This document shows positions 47,241-57,209 of a DNA stretch of 64,000 nucleotides, piece after piece (the stretch's first letter is position 1; the number at the start of each line of letters is the position of its first letter). Origin of the DNA: Hippasteria phrygiana. Its lineage: Eukaryota; Echinodermata; Asteroidea; Valvatida; Goniasteridae. The stretch is taken from assembly GCA_037893225.1 (NCBI GenBank), contig JAZGUH010000225.1:310001-374000 (forward strand). The letters run 5' to 3'. Below the pieces are notes generated by a model. The model did not search any database. It had not been told where the DNA came from and worked only from the letters and a program-made list of their open reading frames with translations. The position numbers and the translations under genes are program-made.

Positions 47241-47449
47241 CTGTCACACATACTCACATGGTTGTGGGGTATTAACAAAGGGCAACAATGGGGACAATGC
47301 TACCCCACGAGGGTGTCTTTAGAAATCAACCTACCTCAGAGAGTTAACGCTATGGCTTTTGAGATTTCAATGGGGACAAAGGGAGAATAAAATAAATGAA
47401 GTAAAGTCCACAATAGAGGTACCCCGTATCTATACGTATGTGAGGATGG

Positions 47450-47645
47450 TATGTCTTCACAAGGTAGCGAATTTATGTAAACACCTTCAATCAGAGACCT
47501 CCTATTGTCCTTTTTGTTTTTTCATTAACTTTTTGGCAAGGACCCTCATTAGTTTTGTACACAATTTTCAACCGTGGACCTTTCTCAACCGGGGACCCTA
47601 TTGTCCTCTAATGATAAAGGTCCCCTATCTCGAATGCAAAATATA
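47450..47645 (+). repeat. Dispersed repeat, partner at 55640-55800
   Basis: ACCTCCTATTGTCC, TTAACTTTTTGGCAAGG, AGTTTTGTACACAATTTTCA and CCGTGGACC parallel CCTCCCATTGTTCC, CTAACTTTTTCGGAAGG, GGTTTTGTACACGATTTTGA and TCGTGGACG at 55650-55735. Confidence 0.55.
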
Positions 47646-47781
47646 AACAATGTAGTCCTCGTTTGGTAAAAACGAGATTACCAACCAAATTTCCACGTAG
47701 GGTATATATTGATTGCAATTGGTATTTATCTGTTGTTTGCTAAGCATGCAATAATAGTATAACAAAAGGTTTAAATTAATC

Positions 47782-47800
47782 GGGGGGGGGGGGGGGGGGG
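47782..47800 (+). repeat. G19 homopolymer
   Basis: Nineteen consecutive G. One of eight long G/C tracts in the window (others: 3742-3755, 14439-14458, 34659-34680, 42498-42520, 49105-49128, 50706-50731, 55113-55144). Confidence 0.95.
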
Positions 47801-47809
47801 TGCGAGCAG

Positions 47810-49095
47810 CTCACTGAAAATGGCCCCTGTGTTTTCCATTTACAACACACATTTTAACATAACTGGGGATCGCAATTATCGACTCATAATCTCAATAGCA
47901 TTTTCATGTAAATTCAAGTAAAGATCCATATCCATTCTACTGTCTGGGAATAAAAGAAGCATCAGGGCCATTGATATTAACCCGTGCATCGGTTTGGCCA
48001 GCTGTCTGATGATCTCATGTATCTTTTTTCCCGATTGACTTGAGCCTTTTGTTATTCTACTATTACAGCGAGACGGAAGCTGGCAAACCGCAGTTTCTAA
48101 ACATAATTTGTTTTTTCATGAGCGCAATTTGAATGAAATGATGTTCAGGCTGATCTCGACATTCATCATACATCTAAATAGTCTATATACAGGGGATCCT
48201 CACCCATTTGTTTCTAAAAATCATAAATTCGGACTGTGCTCCCTCACCCTTGTCATGCGCCCTGTGGGATTGAAGATATTTCCTCGCTTACAGCAGTTTA
48301 TCTATGACACATTATACTGCTCAGCAGTACTTCGTAGTTTCTGTATGTATTTTAGAGTCGATATTTGATTGAAGACTCGAAGAGCTGATATGACACATGT
48401 CTTGTCCGTTTATAGCCTTTATCAGTAGCATCAGAGCTATCTCGAAGTACGCCTACAAAAAATTTAAACCAGCGGGGACAAATCACCATCATATCTCCTG
48501 GCCGAAAAAAACAACTTTTCAATTTGTATACTTGCAAGGTTTCCTCCAGGTCAGCGACCTTTTCTTATTATACACTATGAACATCTAACAAAAGAAAAAA
48601 GGTTCACTAACAATAGAAATCCATTGTTCACTTGGCACTAAATCAATTGTTACTAGTTCATAGTGATATTTGCGAAAGAAACTTTAAGATTAAGCGAAAA
48701 TCGTGTTTGTTGAGGCCACCGGTGAACGAATTGCATTATGGAAATATATGAAAATGCCTATATGCTAATTCTAATTAGCATAAACTTGTCCGAATCAGTT
48801 CAGATTTTGCACGCGCGCGCATATTATAAGCGAGCAGTGAGGCGGAATTTCTTTTTGGGTTGCGCACTTTGCGGGGAAGCCTGTAACTTAGTGAACAAAT
48901 ACATGCAGACCGAATAAAATTTGAATTAATGAGTAAACTGGTCTATCCTGACAGGTTTATGCTAAATATCATTACCCGCTATATGGGCCGCTATTTGTTT
49001 TCGTAGACCAGAATTGCCATCATGCATATTCATAATTAAGTTAACTTTATAATAAGCATCAGACAACTGTACAAGGTCATAGGCGTAGCACGGTC
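47810..49095. other. No gene seen
   Basis: Unclassified intergenic sequence. An open frame at 48108-48368 has no recognisable similarity and no clear splice context, so I do not call it. Confidence 0.45.
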
Positions 49096-49104
49096 ATTTT
49101 TATT

Positions 49105-49128
49105 GGGGGGGGGGGGGGGGGGGGGGGG
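49105..49128 (+). repeat. G24 homopolymer
   Basis: Twenty-four consecutive G in otherwise AT-rich sequence. Confidence 0.95.
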
Positions 49129-49732
49129 TAAACGTGAAAAAGGGCACCCGATATATCCATGCTGAGAGGTTGACAAGGATTTTTTACAGATCAAAAAGGG
49201 AGCGGGGACATAATTTTCCTACTGTTTAAAATGGAAATTTTACAGAAATTAGTACAAATAAATATGCTTCACAATTATTTAAGAAAAGTAGAAATAACAT
49301 TTCATTTTTTCGAATTCTGCTGCAACCCTGAGAGGGGCATTTTTTTGACACCCTGTATAAGATCTGAATGGCCCATTGGCTGTGAGAAGTGAAAAACCAT
49401 TCGCTATATAACCACTTCTTGATCAATAGATTTGTTTTGAAAGACATGCAATTCAATTTAAAATTTAATTTAAAACAAATTGCTGTCATTAACATTAAAT
49501 TGCAAAAAATAAACTTAATGTAAAATTTCTGTTACAAAACAACTCATGTACTTTTTAACATCTCTATTTTATTTATTTTATCTCATTCAACATCCAACAG
49601 CGCAAGCGCCAATTACAGGATGTGTGATGAGGGCACCAGAAGCACCGGGGCAAACCCTACTCTTTCACGACAGGTGCTCTGGGTTCTTTTACGTGCACTG
49701 ATCACATAGAGCTCACGAGACCTCCGGCTTAA

Positions 49733-50342
49733 AGGGACACATTGCTTTGGATTTTGCGATTTGGGCTATAAAACTTAAATGGATATGGTTGGGAAGCTTT
49801 TTTAAAAGTAGAATATAAAGATTCACATAACTATCCCTTCAAATTGCGTGTTTTTTTATTATTTCGTGACAAATAACGGTCCGCCATTTTGTAGAACCAA
49901 TTTTTTGACCCCACAAAATGGCGGACCGTGTTCACCAGTCGTATTTCCAGTCGCAGCTGGTTGAGGTACGTTCTGTTGATCCATTTTGATGTAGTCAGTC
50001 CTACTGTGGCACGGCGCGCAGCACTGGCAATATGTGTCGCGAGGTAGAGAATGGTACCTGGCGATCATCTGATAGGTTTACAAGGCCACTGGCTGCGGCG
50101 CCAGCTTAAAGACTCTTACAGCGTATTTTGCGCATTATTTAGACGGTGGTATTTACTACTGGAAATAAGTCTATGTTTCGCGGTTCAGATGTCAGGGGTC
50201 GGAGGCCAATGTTTTGTTTTGTAATCACTACTCACTAATTACAACACATTATACGTATTGTTTTGCATGAACAACTCTTTTAAAAGATAAGGAACATTTC
50301 CAAACAGCAAAATTGCATGACATTTAATTGAAGGCAATGTCC
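49733..50342 (-). mobile_element. MITE family R copy 3
   Basis: TTAA at 49729-49732, then AGGGACACATTGC. The interior is the reverse complement of copies 1 and 2. The far end stops at AAGGCAATGT and lacks CCCTTTAA. Open frames on the minus strand match those of copies 1 and 2 and are not genes. Confidence 0.9.
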
Positions 50343-50389
50343 ATCCGAAGGACGTGGTCTTTTGAGATGAATAAGGGCCTGTCGTGCTC

Positions 50390-50700
50390 CAGAACAATTA
50401 ATGCACTATTTCCCAGCCAGCAGGCCCTGTAGGGCCCTGTTGGGCCTTTAATGGGCAACTGAGCTAGTGGGCCCCAATTGGGTTTCCCATATGGGCCCCA
50501 TACAGTTTTGGCCGATGGGGGCCACTTGGGTCCCAAATGGGCTAGCCCAAACCTGCCCAAAAGGGTCCTGCAATAGTTACCAGGCACGATAATTCAAGCA
50601 ATACATGGTGTGGTTTCCCATCCAAGTACTGCCTGCAATTAACGTTGCTTAACTTCAGTAATGTGCCACTTGCTCTTCCACTGAGCCACCAACGTCGAGA
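50390..50700 (-). mobile_element. 5S-rRNA-like SINE with GGGCCC-repeat body
   Basis: On the minus strand from about 50665 it reads GAAGTTAAGCAACG and then AGTACTTGGATGGGAAACC, matching the box A to box C internal promoter of 5S rRNA (animal 5S: GCTAAGCAGGGTCGG, AGTACTTGGATGGGAGACC). TGGCTCAGTGGAAGAGC lies just upstream. Downstream (50580-50390) is a body of degenerate repeats around GGGCCCATATGGGAAACCC. The 5' half of 5S is absent, so this is not a 5S gene. Confidence 0.65.
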
Positions 50701-50705
50701 AAGTG

Positions 50706-50731
50706 CCCCCCCCCCCCCCCCCCCCCCCCCC
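50706..50731 (+). repeat. C26 homopolymer
   Basis: Twenty-six consecutive C directly upstream (minus-strand sense) of the 5S-like SINE. Confidence 0.95.
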
Positions 50732-51126
50732 GGCTTGTAAAATTGTGTTCGCATGCGAAACATTTTGGGAGTCAACTATTTGGGCAAGGGTACGAAACAA
50801 CATTTCAGAAGCCCCTCCCCCTGCAAACAATCCTGGATCTGCCCCTGTTAACATTCGATAATGAAAAATTCCATGAACAATATCAACCGACGATAAGTAA
50901 CAAATTGAATGAGCTCCATTTTTTGAATAGAAGCGAGACGCTCTTATAACTCCTACAGTATTATTGTATATAATCATTCCCGCATATATAGCACACAATA
51001 AAACATTTTTGAAAGACCACATACAATTATAATGCACGGTGTTAAAAAATACAGCTATCTTCCATAATTCGTTAGCAGGGGAAGTCCATTGAATTGAATA
51101 TTAAAGACTATATGCTTCTTTCATAC

Positions 51127-51137
51127 TTTATTTTATT
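51127..51137 (-). terminator. Overlapping poly(A) signals for the Cys-rich gene
   Basis: Two AATAAA hexamers on the minus strand, 94-104 nt beyond the stop codon at 51233-51231. Confidence 0.6.
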
Positions 51138-51230
51138 TATAATGTAATCATGTACATCAACTGTTGCTGCTATACTGGAACGCCCAATAGGAAGATACGG
51201 TGGGACAGTAAAAACAGTTTTCTTCGGATT

Positions 51231-52315
51231 TCATGCACCAGTATCCTTCACATCGCCGGTGGTTTCGTCCGACTGACTATAAGTGCCATACTCTCCGTGT
51301 TTCGGAAGTTCTTGTTCCTCTTCGTCATCATCATCATGCTCCGTTGACTTGCCAACGCACCATATGACCAATAGGAAGGGCGCCTTCAAGACGAAGATGA
51401 GTCCCTTTTGTATTGCGCCCAGGCAGGGTGCGCAACAAGGACAGCAGCATTTCACTGGAGCAGCACAAAACGAGAACACCGGTCATTATTAACTTAAATA
51501 CTTTTCACAAACACATTCCTCTGAATTTTTTTGTTTGGTATATAGGCAGTGCTGTAAATCCCCCGCGGGGGAAGGCTTGGTGAACTTCCCAAATAATAAT
51601 CTTTTCCCTTCATCCTTTTTCTTCTTTCTTAAATACAAAAAAATGGTAGGAGTGGGATTTGAATCCTCTGCCTCCCTTTTTCTGTCCTGTTCGTTCTTAC
51701 ATTTCCCTAACCAAAGGCACATACCAGGAAAAGTTACTTATTTTCTGTCTAATAGACTAACACGTTAAACAAAATATGACATGGTCGAGTATAAGAGACT
51801 TGTAAATTAGAACTGAGATTTTTCTCTTTTTGCCTTATCCCCAACGACAACGACAACTGGGTTTGTATACAAGGTTTCCAAAATACTTTAATATTTATGT
51901 TTTGTTCTAATTTAAGGCCAAACCCAACAACATGCGTCACGAGTCGCTAGAGCTACATTTGAGTTACAGACCCTTAAAGCATAAACTGTGGAAATCACGA
52001 ACTGCCAAGGATTTCACCCACACAGTGTCCTTAAACTGAGTGATATGTCAAAATGAAGAGGCAAGTATATATTCTATTTCTACAGTACAAGCAAAAACTA
52101 ACAAGTTGATTAAGAAATTCAATTCTTAGGACCCGGTTTCATATAGTTTTAAAAAGGAATTACTTACACGGACAAAGGATGATTGCCACAAGGAGGGCAA
52201 GCAAACTGAAAATGAGAAGGAAGGGCACGCAGATTATTCCCGCGATGAGTCTGCATGTATATCGACAGCAGTTGCCCCAGCTGTTACAGCACTTGCAGTC
52301 ACACATTCTGGACCC
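51231..52315 (-). CDS. Small cysteine-rich membrane protein, unrecognised (2 coding exons)
   Basis: Coding exon 52306-52168 (ATG, donor T/GTAAGT) joins exon 51454-51231 (acceptor GCTGCTCCAG, stop TGA) in phase for 120 aa. The transcript exon probably starts at 52315 after acceptor TTCATACCAG. Order: a cysteine-rich N-terminus (MCDCKCCNSWGNCC), a strong hydrophobic segment at about residues 20-45, a cysteine cluster (KCCCPCCAPC, about 49-58), a second hydrophobic stretch at about 65-82 (LIFVLKAPFLLVIWCVG), and an acidic hydrophilic tail beginning HDDDDEEEQE. Two hydrophobic stretches flanking clustered cysteines suggest a palmitoylated membrane hairpin; that is inference. No family is recognised and no signal peptide is seen. 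Good splice sites and poly(A) signals support a real gene. Confidence 0.65.
51625..51735 (-). mobile_element. tRNA-like SINE fragment
   Basis: On the minus strand CTTTGGTTAGGGAAATG and box B GATTCAAATCCC followed by ACTCCTACCA, then a T-rich run. A degenerate tRNA-like head of a different type from families A, B and C. Confidence 0.45.
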
Positions 52316-52403
52316 CTGGTATGAAGTACAAGAGCCGGTCCACTATTCCTGTCATACAAATTAGATTAAATTAAATTGAATACAATACAATTAAATACAA
52401 TTA

Positions 52404-52556
52404 AACAATCCACAAGGGAAACTGGCTAAGTAAATTTGAATATATTTTCAAAGTGAACAAAGAAACTGGCAGGAGCGGGACTCGAACCTGCGACCTCTGG
52501 TTACCGTACCGGCGCTCTACCAACTGAGCTATCTTGCTATGTTGGCGGTCTCCCAA
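52404..52556 (-). mobile_element. tRNA-derived SINE, family A
   Basis: Minus-strand order: GGGAGACCGCCAACATAG, AAGATAGCTCAGTTGGTAGA, box B GGTTCGAGTCCC, CACTTTGAAAATATA, CAGTTTCCCTTGTGGATTG. The tRNA-like part is well preserved. Confidence 0.9.
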
Positions 52557-52723
52557 AATACAATACAATACAATACAATACACTACAATACAATACAATA
52601 CAATACAATACAATACAATACAATACAATACAATACAATACAATACAATACAATACAATACAATACAATACAATACAATACAATACAATACAATACAATA
52701 CAATACAATACAATACAATACAA
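52557..52723 (+). repeat. AATAC pentanucleotide microsatellite, about 33 copies
   Basis: Nearly perfect CAATA/AATAC array with one CACTA variant near 52581. It sits between two family A SINEs in opposite orientation. Open frames over it (NTIQY, YCIVL) are artefacts. Confidence 0.97.
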
Positions 52724-52734
52724 TCTAGAAGTTT

Positions 52735-52893
52735 ATGACTTCTGACTAGTGCCCACCCGAACAAAGATACTGACAATTTGGGAGACCGCCAATATAGGGC
52801 AAGATAGCTCAGTTGGTAGAGCGCCGGTACGGTAACTCGGAGGTCGCAGGTTCGAATCCCGCTCCTGCCAGTTTTTTTGTTCACTTTGAAAAT
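52735..52893 (+). mobile_element. tRNA-derived SINE, family A, best-preserved copy
   Basis: GACTTCTGACTAGTGCCC, ACTGACAATTTGGGAGACCG, AAGATAGCTCAGTTGGTAGA, box B GGTTCGAATCCC, TCCTGCCAG and CACTTTGAAAAT, then an AAATT array to about 52925. The internal pol III promoter boxes match the eukaryotic consensus, so this copy could in principle be transcribed. The head continues into the SINE tail, so it is not called a tRNA gene. Confidence 0.9.
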
Positions 52894-53249
52894 AAATTAA
52901 ATTAAATTAAATTAAATTAAATTATTATCACTAAATAGCATTCCAATTACACTCAGTTTAGTTAGAGTACTCAATTGCCTGATTGTCAGATTGATAGGCT
53001 TACTTTCGACTAAGTGTATAATGTATACCAATAACCGACGGCCCAAGCAACCGAGCAACCGACCCAACCGAGCGACCGATCCACCGGCCAGCCATTAAGC
53101 CAACCGGCCAACACGGGCCGCCTTCAGCGTATTAAACCTGCAATGTCCGTGCTCTGTGGCTGAAAAGAAAGCAATCAATGGAGTTCCTGTTTTAAGGATT
53201 TCAAGTTTTGCTGGAAAACTGTTTTGAACGAAAACAAACAAACGCTTAC

Positions 53250-53470
53250 CACACTCTGCAAACGTCTAACAATGTAAGAATAGGTGCGTCCCGCTCCTAT
53301 TGCAAAAATTGAAACTTATCAACTGTGTTACTTATCTTCAATCGATTTTTTTTCTCGTTGGAAAGCTCATAACATATCTAATCCTAACAAATTAGCAATT
53401 CAATTTGAAAATGTATTTTTCGGGGTGTCGCCCAAAAAGCACGGACACATCATCTTTAATGGAATAGGCC
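53250..53470 (+). repeat. Dispersed repeat, relative of 63628-63910
   Basis: ACCACACTCTGCAA, CAAAAATTGAAACTTATCAA and GGAAAGCTCATAAC recur in the same order at 63628-63900. The later TTTTCGGGGTGTCGCCC matches 28300. Confidence 0.6.
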
Positions 53471-53544
53471 TACATTGGCTTGGAGAGAGAAAAAAACGTT
53501 TGTTCAAAATTGATATGATTGGAAAGATCATTACAAAGTAGAAT

Positions 53545-53660
53545 ATAGTATGACCATCCCTTTTGAAATGCGCCGTTTGTCTGAAAATCATTGACGAAAA
53601 AACTATCCGACTTTCGACCCCGGAAGTATTTTCGTCAATGCTTTTCAGACAAACAGCACA
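53545..53660. repeat. Hairpin repeat, relative at 56040-56100
   Basis: GTTTGTCTGAAAATCATTGA and TCAATGCTTTTCAGACAAAC pair across a loop of about 40 bases. GAAATGCGCCGTTT and CTGAAAATC.TTGACGAAAA also occur at 56050-56095. Confidence 0.65.
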
Positions 53661-54467
53661 CTTTTATGGAATGGTCGTGTACATTATTATATTGTACTTG
53701 TTAATTATTTTCCCCACCATAGCAAAATTCAGAATTTGGTGCCTTAAAGGTTCTGTCCCCATACCGGCAAACTAATTAACAACCGGTCGAACCAAACTAA
53801 ATGATACACAACAAACGGACACAGCGGCGGCGATTTCTCGTCAAGGTTGGGGGACGGAGGAAAAAGCGCAGAACCAACAGTCATTGTTTCATTTTGTACT
53901 CGGTGTCTCTTGTGTATACTGGGAAATTTTTAAAAATCTGTGCTGATCTTTGTGTATTCTGGTGCATTCAGGTGCATATAAAAGCCAATGACCCATAAAC
54001 TGTATATGGCATGGGGAAATTATTGGGGGGACACTGCCATAGCCGTCCCCTTCCCAAAAAATATTGGGGGGAACATGTCCACCCGTCCCTCCGGATCGCC
54101 GCCCATGAACGGACAAACTATAGACCTAAAACTGATGAACTGATGACCCCCCAACCAACTGCCCGACCGACCGACCAAACCACTGAAAAATTGCGTGCAG
54201 TTCAAAATCCACAATCAAAATAGAAGTTGTTTTGCTAAATTAAAAACAAAGTAATATAATGAAACCAAATTAAACCGTCTGCCCTAAGGACTTGTAACAG
54301 TTCAAGTATAGGGGTCTCATTTGATACCTTATACAATTATCTCATCGCTGTTCTCGACTCATCACTTTGCAGAACACTGCAAAGAAACAAATCCGAAATC
54401 ACACAGAAATGGTATAAATACGAGTAGGCCTAAATAAATTTGACACTTTATAAGATTATACACTTAC

Positions 54468-54540
54468 CGAACGGCCTCTCTCGGGATCGGCTACGTATTG
54501 GTCGCAGGTTCGGTTATTCCTTTGCTTCTTAAAAATGTGA
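54468..54540 (-). other. Candidate non-coding first exon of the Cys-rich gene
   Basis: On the minus strand GGCCGTTCG/GTAAGTGTA is a strong donor site about 2.15 kb upstream of the acceptor at 52316. No ATG-initiated frame lies here, so it would be 5' UTR. The start is not determined. Confidence 0.35.
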
Positions 54541-55111
54541 ATGATAATATACTTGGCATCTGGAGCTGTCTAGTATTTCAGTGTTTTGTTTTGTTGTCAC
54601 TTTATTCCCCACTCCCAAATTACTGAATTTACAAATACATATTATGTAGTAAATATGACACTCATAATGGCCAACATACCGTGTCCTCTACTATACACGC
54701 GTGGAATGCCGTAGAATAAGCACAAACGTGCCTTCAGCTTCGTCCCATATGCTATAATAAACCCTCTACGAGGGTATTTATTTCAATAATATGCAAAGTA
54801 CATATTGTCATATAATGCTGGTAGTGCAACAGACTACAAATACGACCAACCAGCACGACAAACGGAGGCTAGTCATAAAACAATGTCACCTTGCATCCAG
54901 GGAACTAAAATGAATTATTCAAATACAGACATGGCTATGGAGACGACGGGCACCAGCACGGAATATAAACAACGGTATAAGTGGATTAAAAAGAAGACAC
55001 ATGCTTGGCGTGCAATAAACTATTTAAAATAGTAAGTTAATGAATAGTTCGTTAATTAGTCAAGCAAGTGGGAAAGGGTTATTTCCCCGGGCGCCCGTCC
55101 AGGATGCTTGG

Positions 55112-55112
<1 letters not shown>

Positions 55113-55144
<32 letters not shown>
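55113..55144 (+). repeat. G32 homopolymer
   Basis: Thirty-two consecutive G followed by CTTGTGG, the longest such tract in the window. Translated poly-G or poly-P frames are artefacts. Confidence 0.95.
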
Positions 55145-55639
55145 CTTGTGGAGGCGGCTGAGGGGGGAGAGAAAATGCTACAAATTACCCCAAAATTTGC
55201 CCCAAAACTGGTACTAACCCCAGCGAGAGCCAACGGCAGACTTGAAATCAAGTCCGTAATTGGACGGTTTTAATATAATTGTCCGGGGGTATATAATAGT
55301 TGCGGGGACGGTGCGTAGTTCCTCGATCCCAACGTGCGTGTCATAATGATATGCCACGTTTGTGTCATTCTGAAGTTCTTGCAGCCCTATACACGGCCGG
55401 CTCTGCCTTAAACTTGATCCGAACTAGGTTGGACAGATTTGTAGTTCTTTTAATTATTGAAGGAAAAATAAAATGACTGAGAGTTTGAGACAGTTAGAGA
55501 ACTACAACAATGGCCCCGGGAGGGGTAATTGAGCGCCTGAATCTGCTCCCGCCACCCCACCCACCCAGCCCACCCACTCCGCCCACCCACTCCACCCATC
55601 CCACCTCACCCATCCCAACCCACACAGTCATGTAAACGG

Positions 55640-55800
55640 GTGCAATCGTGGACCTCCCATTGTTCCTCTTTTGTTTATACTCTAACTTTTTCGGAAGGCC
55701 TCCCATTGGTTTTGTACACGATTTTGAATCGTGGACGTTAGGTCAAACGTGGACCCCTTTGTCTACGCTCGAATTCTTTTGTCCTAGGTCCACGATTGCC
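55640..55800 (+). repeat. Dispersed repeat, partner at 47450-47645
   Basis: Shares the segment order described for 47450-47645. Preceded by a CCCACC-rich stretch (55545-55620). Confidence 0.55.
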
Positions 55801-56112
55801 GGCATATACAAACTCACGTAAACCCAACCCACTCCACCCATCCCATCCCCGTTTGTGCTGACTCAAAATATGCCCTCTGTTTGCCATGCATGCAAGCAAT
55901 GCGCATTGCATAATCGCGCCACGTTTTGAGTCAATTTGATACAATGCCTTTATGCGCCCAATTAGGCTCTAAAAGAGTTCGTCCTTATATTGCTACTTTT
56001 GATGGTTGAAAAGAACAATCAAAAGTAGCAATATACTAATGTATGCGACCACCCCTTAAAAATGCGCCGTTTTCCTGAAAATCTTTGACGAAAATAATCG
56101 AGATTAAATTTT

Positions 56113-56603
56113 GGCGATTGTGTAGTGTAGGGCCCCCTCTTTAGTTTTGATGAAATTAGAGTTAAGGGTATTTTTGTCTCATTCCAAAATGAGTTTTCCA
56201 ACCCGAGAGCAGATTTTTCCTAATTCTATTGACATATTTTCTGTTTGTAATTTTGAACGGTTCATGTGACGTTCTCCGTTACCTTAACAAATTCGCTTCG
56301 CATATTCGCGATCGCATGAAGTAGGCCTATGAACCGGGCTTTATGGCAGTTGTCATGCGAATCACTCGTGGTTGTGTTTACTGTGCGTCGCGGTAATCAC
56401 CTTCTATATTTTCGCGTTGCGTTTTGAATTTGTCGCCTTCATCGTCGCTTTATTCCTTCGAAAATTAGAACCCCGCCCTTTATCTACGGCATGCCTGTTG
56501 GTTTGTATAATGTCACTAACTAGTTTGGCAAAATCCAATAACCTGTTTTTTCCCTTATATAAGGAACAGCTAGGGTCCTATAGGCCTATACAACACAATC
56601 GCC
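56113..56603 (+). mobile_element. MITE family S copy 3 with a small internal insertion
   Basis: The ends GGCGATTGTGTAGTGTAGGG and CAACACAATCGCC are flanked by TAAATTTT (56105-56112) and TAAATTTG (56604-56611), an 8-bp duplication with one change. A segment bounded by GGTTCATG and TATGAACC (about 56258-56332) is absent from copies 1 and 2. Confidence 0.85.
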
Positions 56604-56831
56604 TAAATTTGGGGGGATTTCTCGACCGATCATGACTGTTTCTTGGGCACTTTATCACAAATTCACTGAGTGCGATTTCTTTAACGGATTTTTCTTTGGT
56701 CTGGTGACCGCCGTGTCATGTTATACTAAATGCAAGTCAGACCTCAGTCCCACAATTTCATCCCTCCCGCCCCGGAAATATACCATTAAACACTCGTATC
56801 TAGTTGTATTGTTGAAGGATTAATTTTCGTC

Positions 56832-56996
56832 AAACAATCCACAAGGGAAACTAACCAGGTAAATTTGAGTACATTTTCAAAGTGAATAAAACAAAAACTG
56901 GCAGGAGCGGGATTCGAACCTGCGACCTTCGGAATACCGTACCGGCGATCTACCAACTGAGCTATCTTGCCCTATCTTGGCGGTTTCCCATTGTCA
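56832..56996 (-). mobile_element. tRNA-derived SINE, family A
   Basis: Minus-strand order: GGGAAACCGCCAAGATAGGG, AAGATAGCTCAGTTGGTAGA, box B GGTTCGAATCCC, CACTTTGAAAATG, GTTTCCCTTGTGGATTGTTT. Confidence 0.88.
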
Positions 56997-57205
56997 GTCA
57001 GTTTCCCTTGTGGATTGTTTGACGAATTATAAGTTAAAAAGTCGTCTCCTCATTGAGTGATCTCCACAAAGTCGCTTCCCAGGTTGCATCGTAAAAAAAA
57101 TGGGCGTTATCCCCGGCTATACGGCATTACGGAATTCCGGAGGCCGAAGGTTCGAATCCCGCTCCTGCAAGTTTTTATTTGTTCACTTTGAAAAAGGATT
57201 AATTT
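56997..57205 (+). mobile_element. tRNA-derived SINE, family A, tRNA box A lost
   Basis: CAGTTTCCCTTGTGGATTG starts the copy, followed by the A-type 5' extension. The head is replaced by a short CCCCGGCTATACGGC segment. Box B GGTTCGAATCCCG, TCCTGC.AG and CACTTTGAAAA remain. Directly abuts the inverted copy at 56832-56996. Confidence 0.75.
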
Positions 57206-57209
57206 ATTT

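Noticed and set aside
48108..48368. 86-codon frame in intergenic DNA
   Set aside because: No recognisable similarity, no splice context, and composition like flanking DNA.
50324..50587. Frame with GPYGKPNWGP-like repeats
   Set aside because: Derived from the GGGCCC-rich body of the SINE, with no start or splice context.
50590..50690. 5S rRNA gene
   Set aside because: Only the internal promoter part is present and the 5' half is unrelated. Fits a 5S-derived SINE.
52796..52870. tRNA gene
   Set aside because: Pol III boxes are good, but several family A copies share the same 5' extension and tail and the anticodon arm is not convincing. A SINE explains it better. A tRNAscan-type search would decide.
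52401..52884. Open frames of repeated YCIVL or NTIQY
   Set aside because: Translation of the AATAC microsatellite in several frames on both strands.
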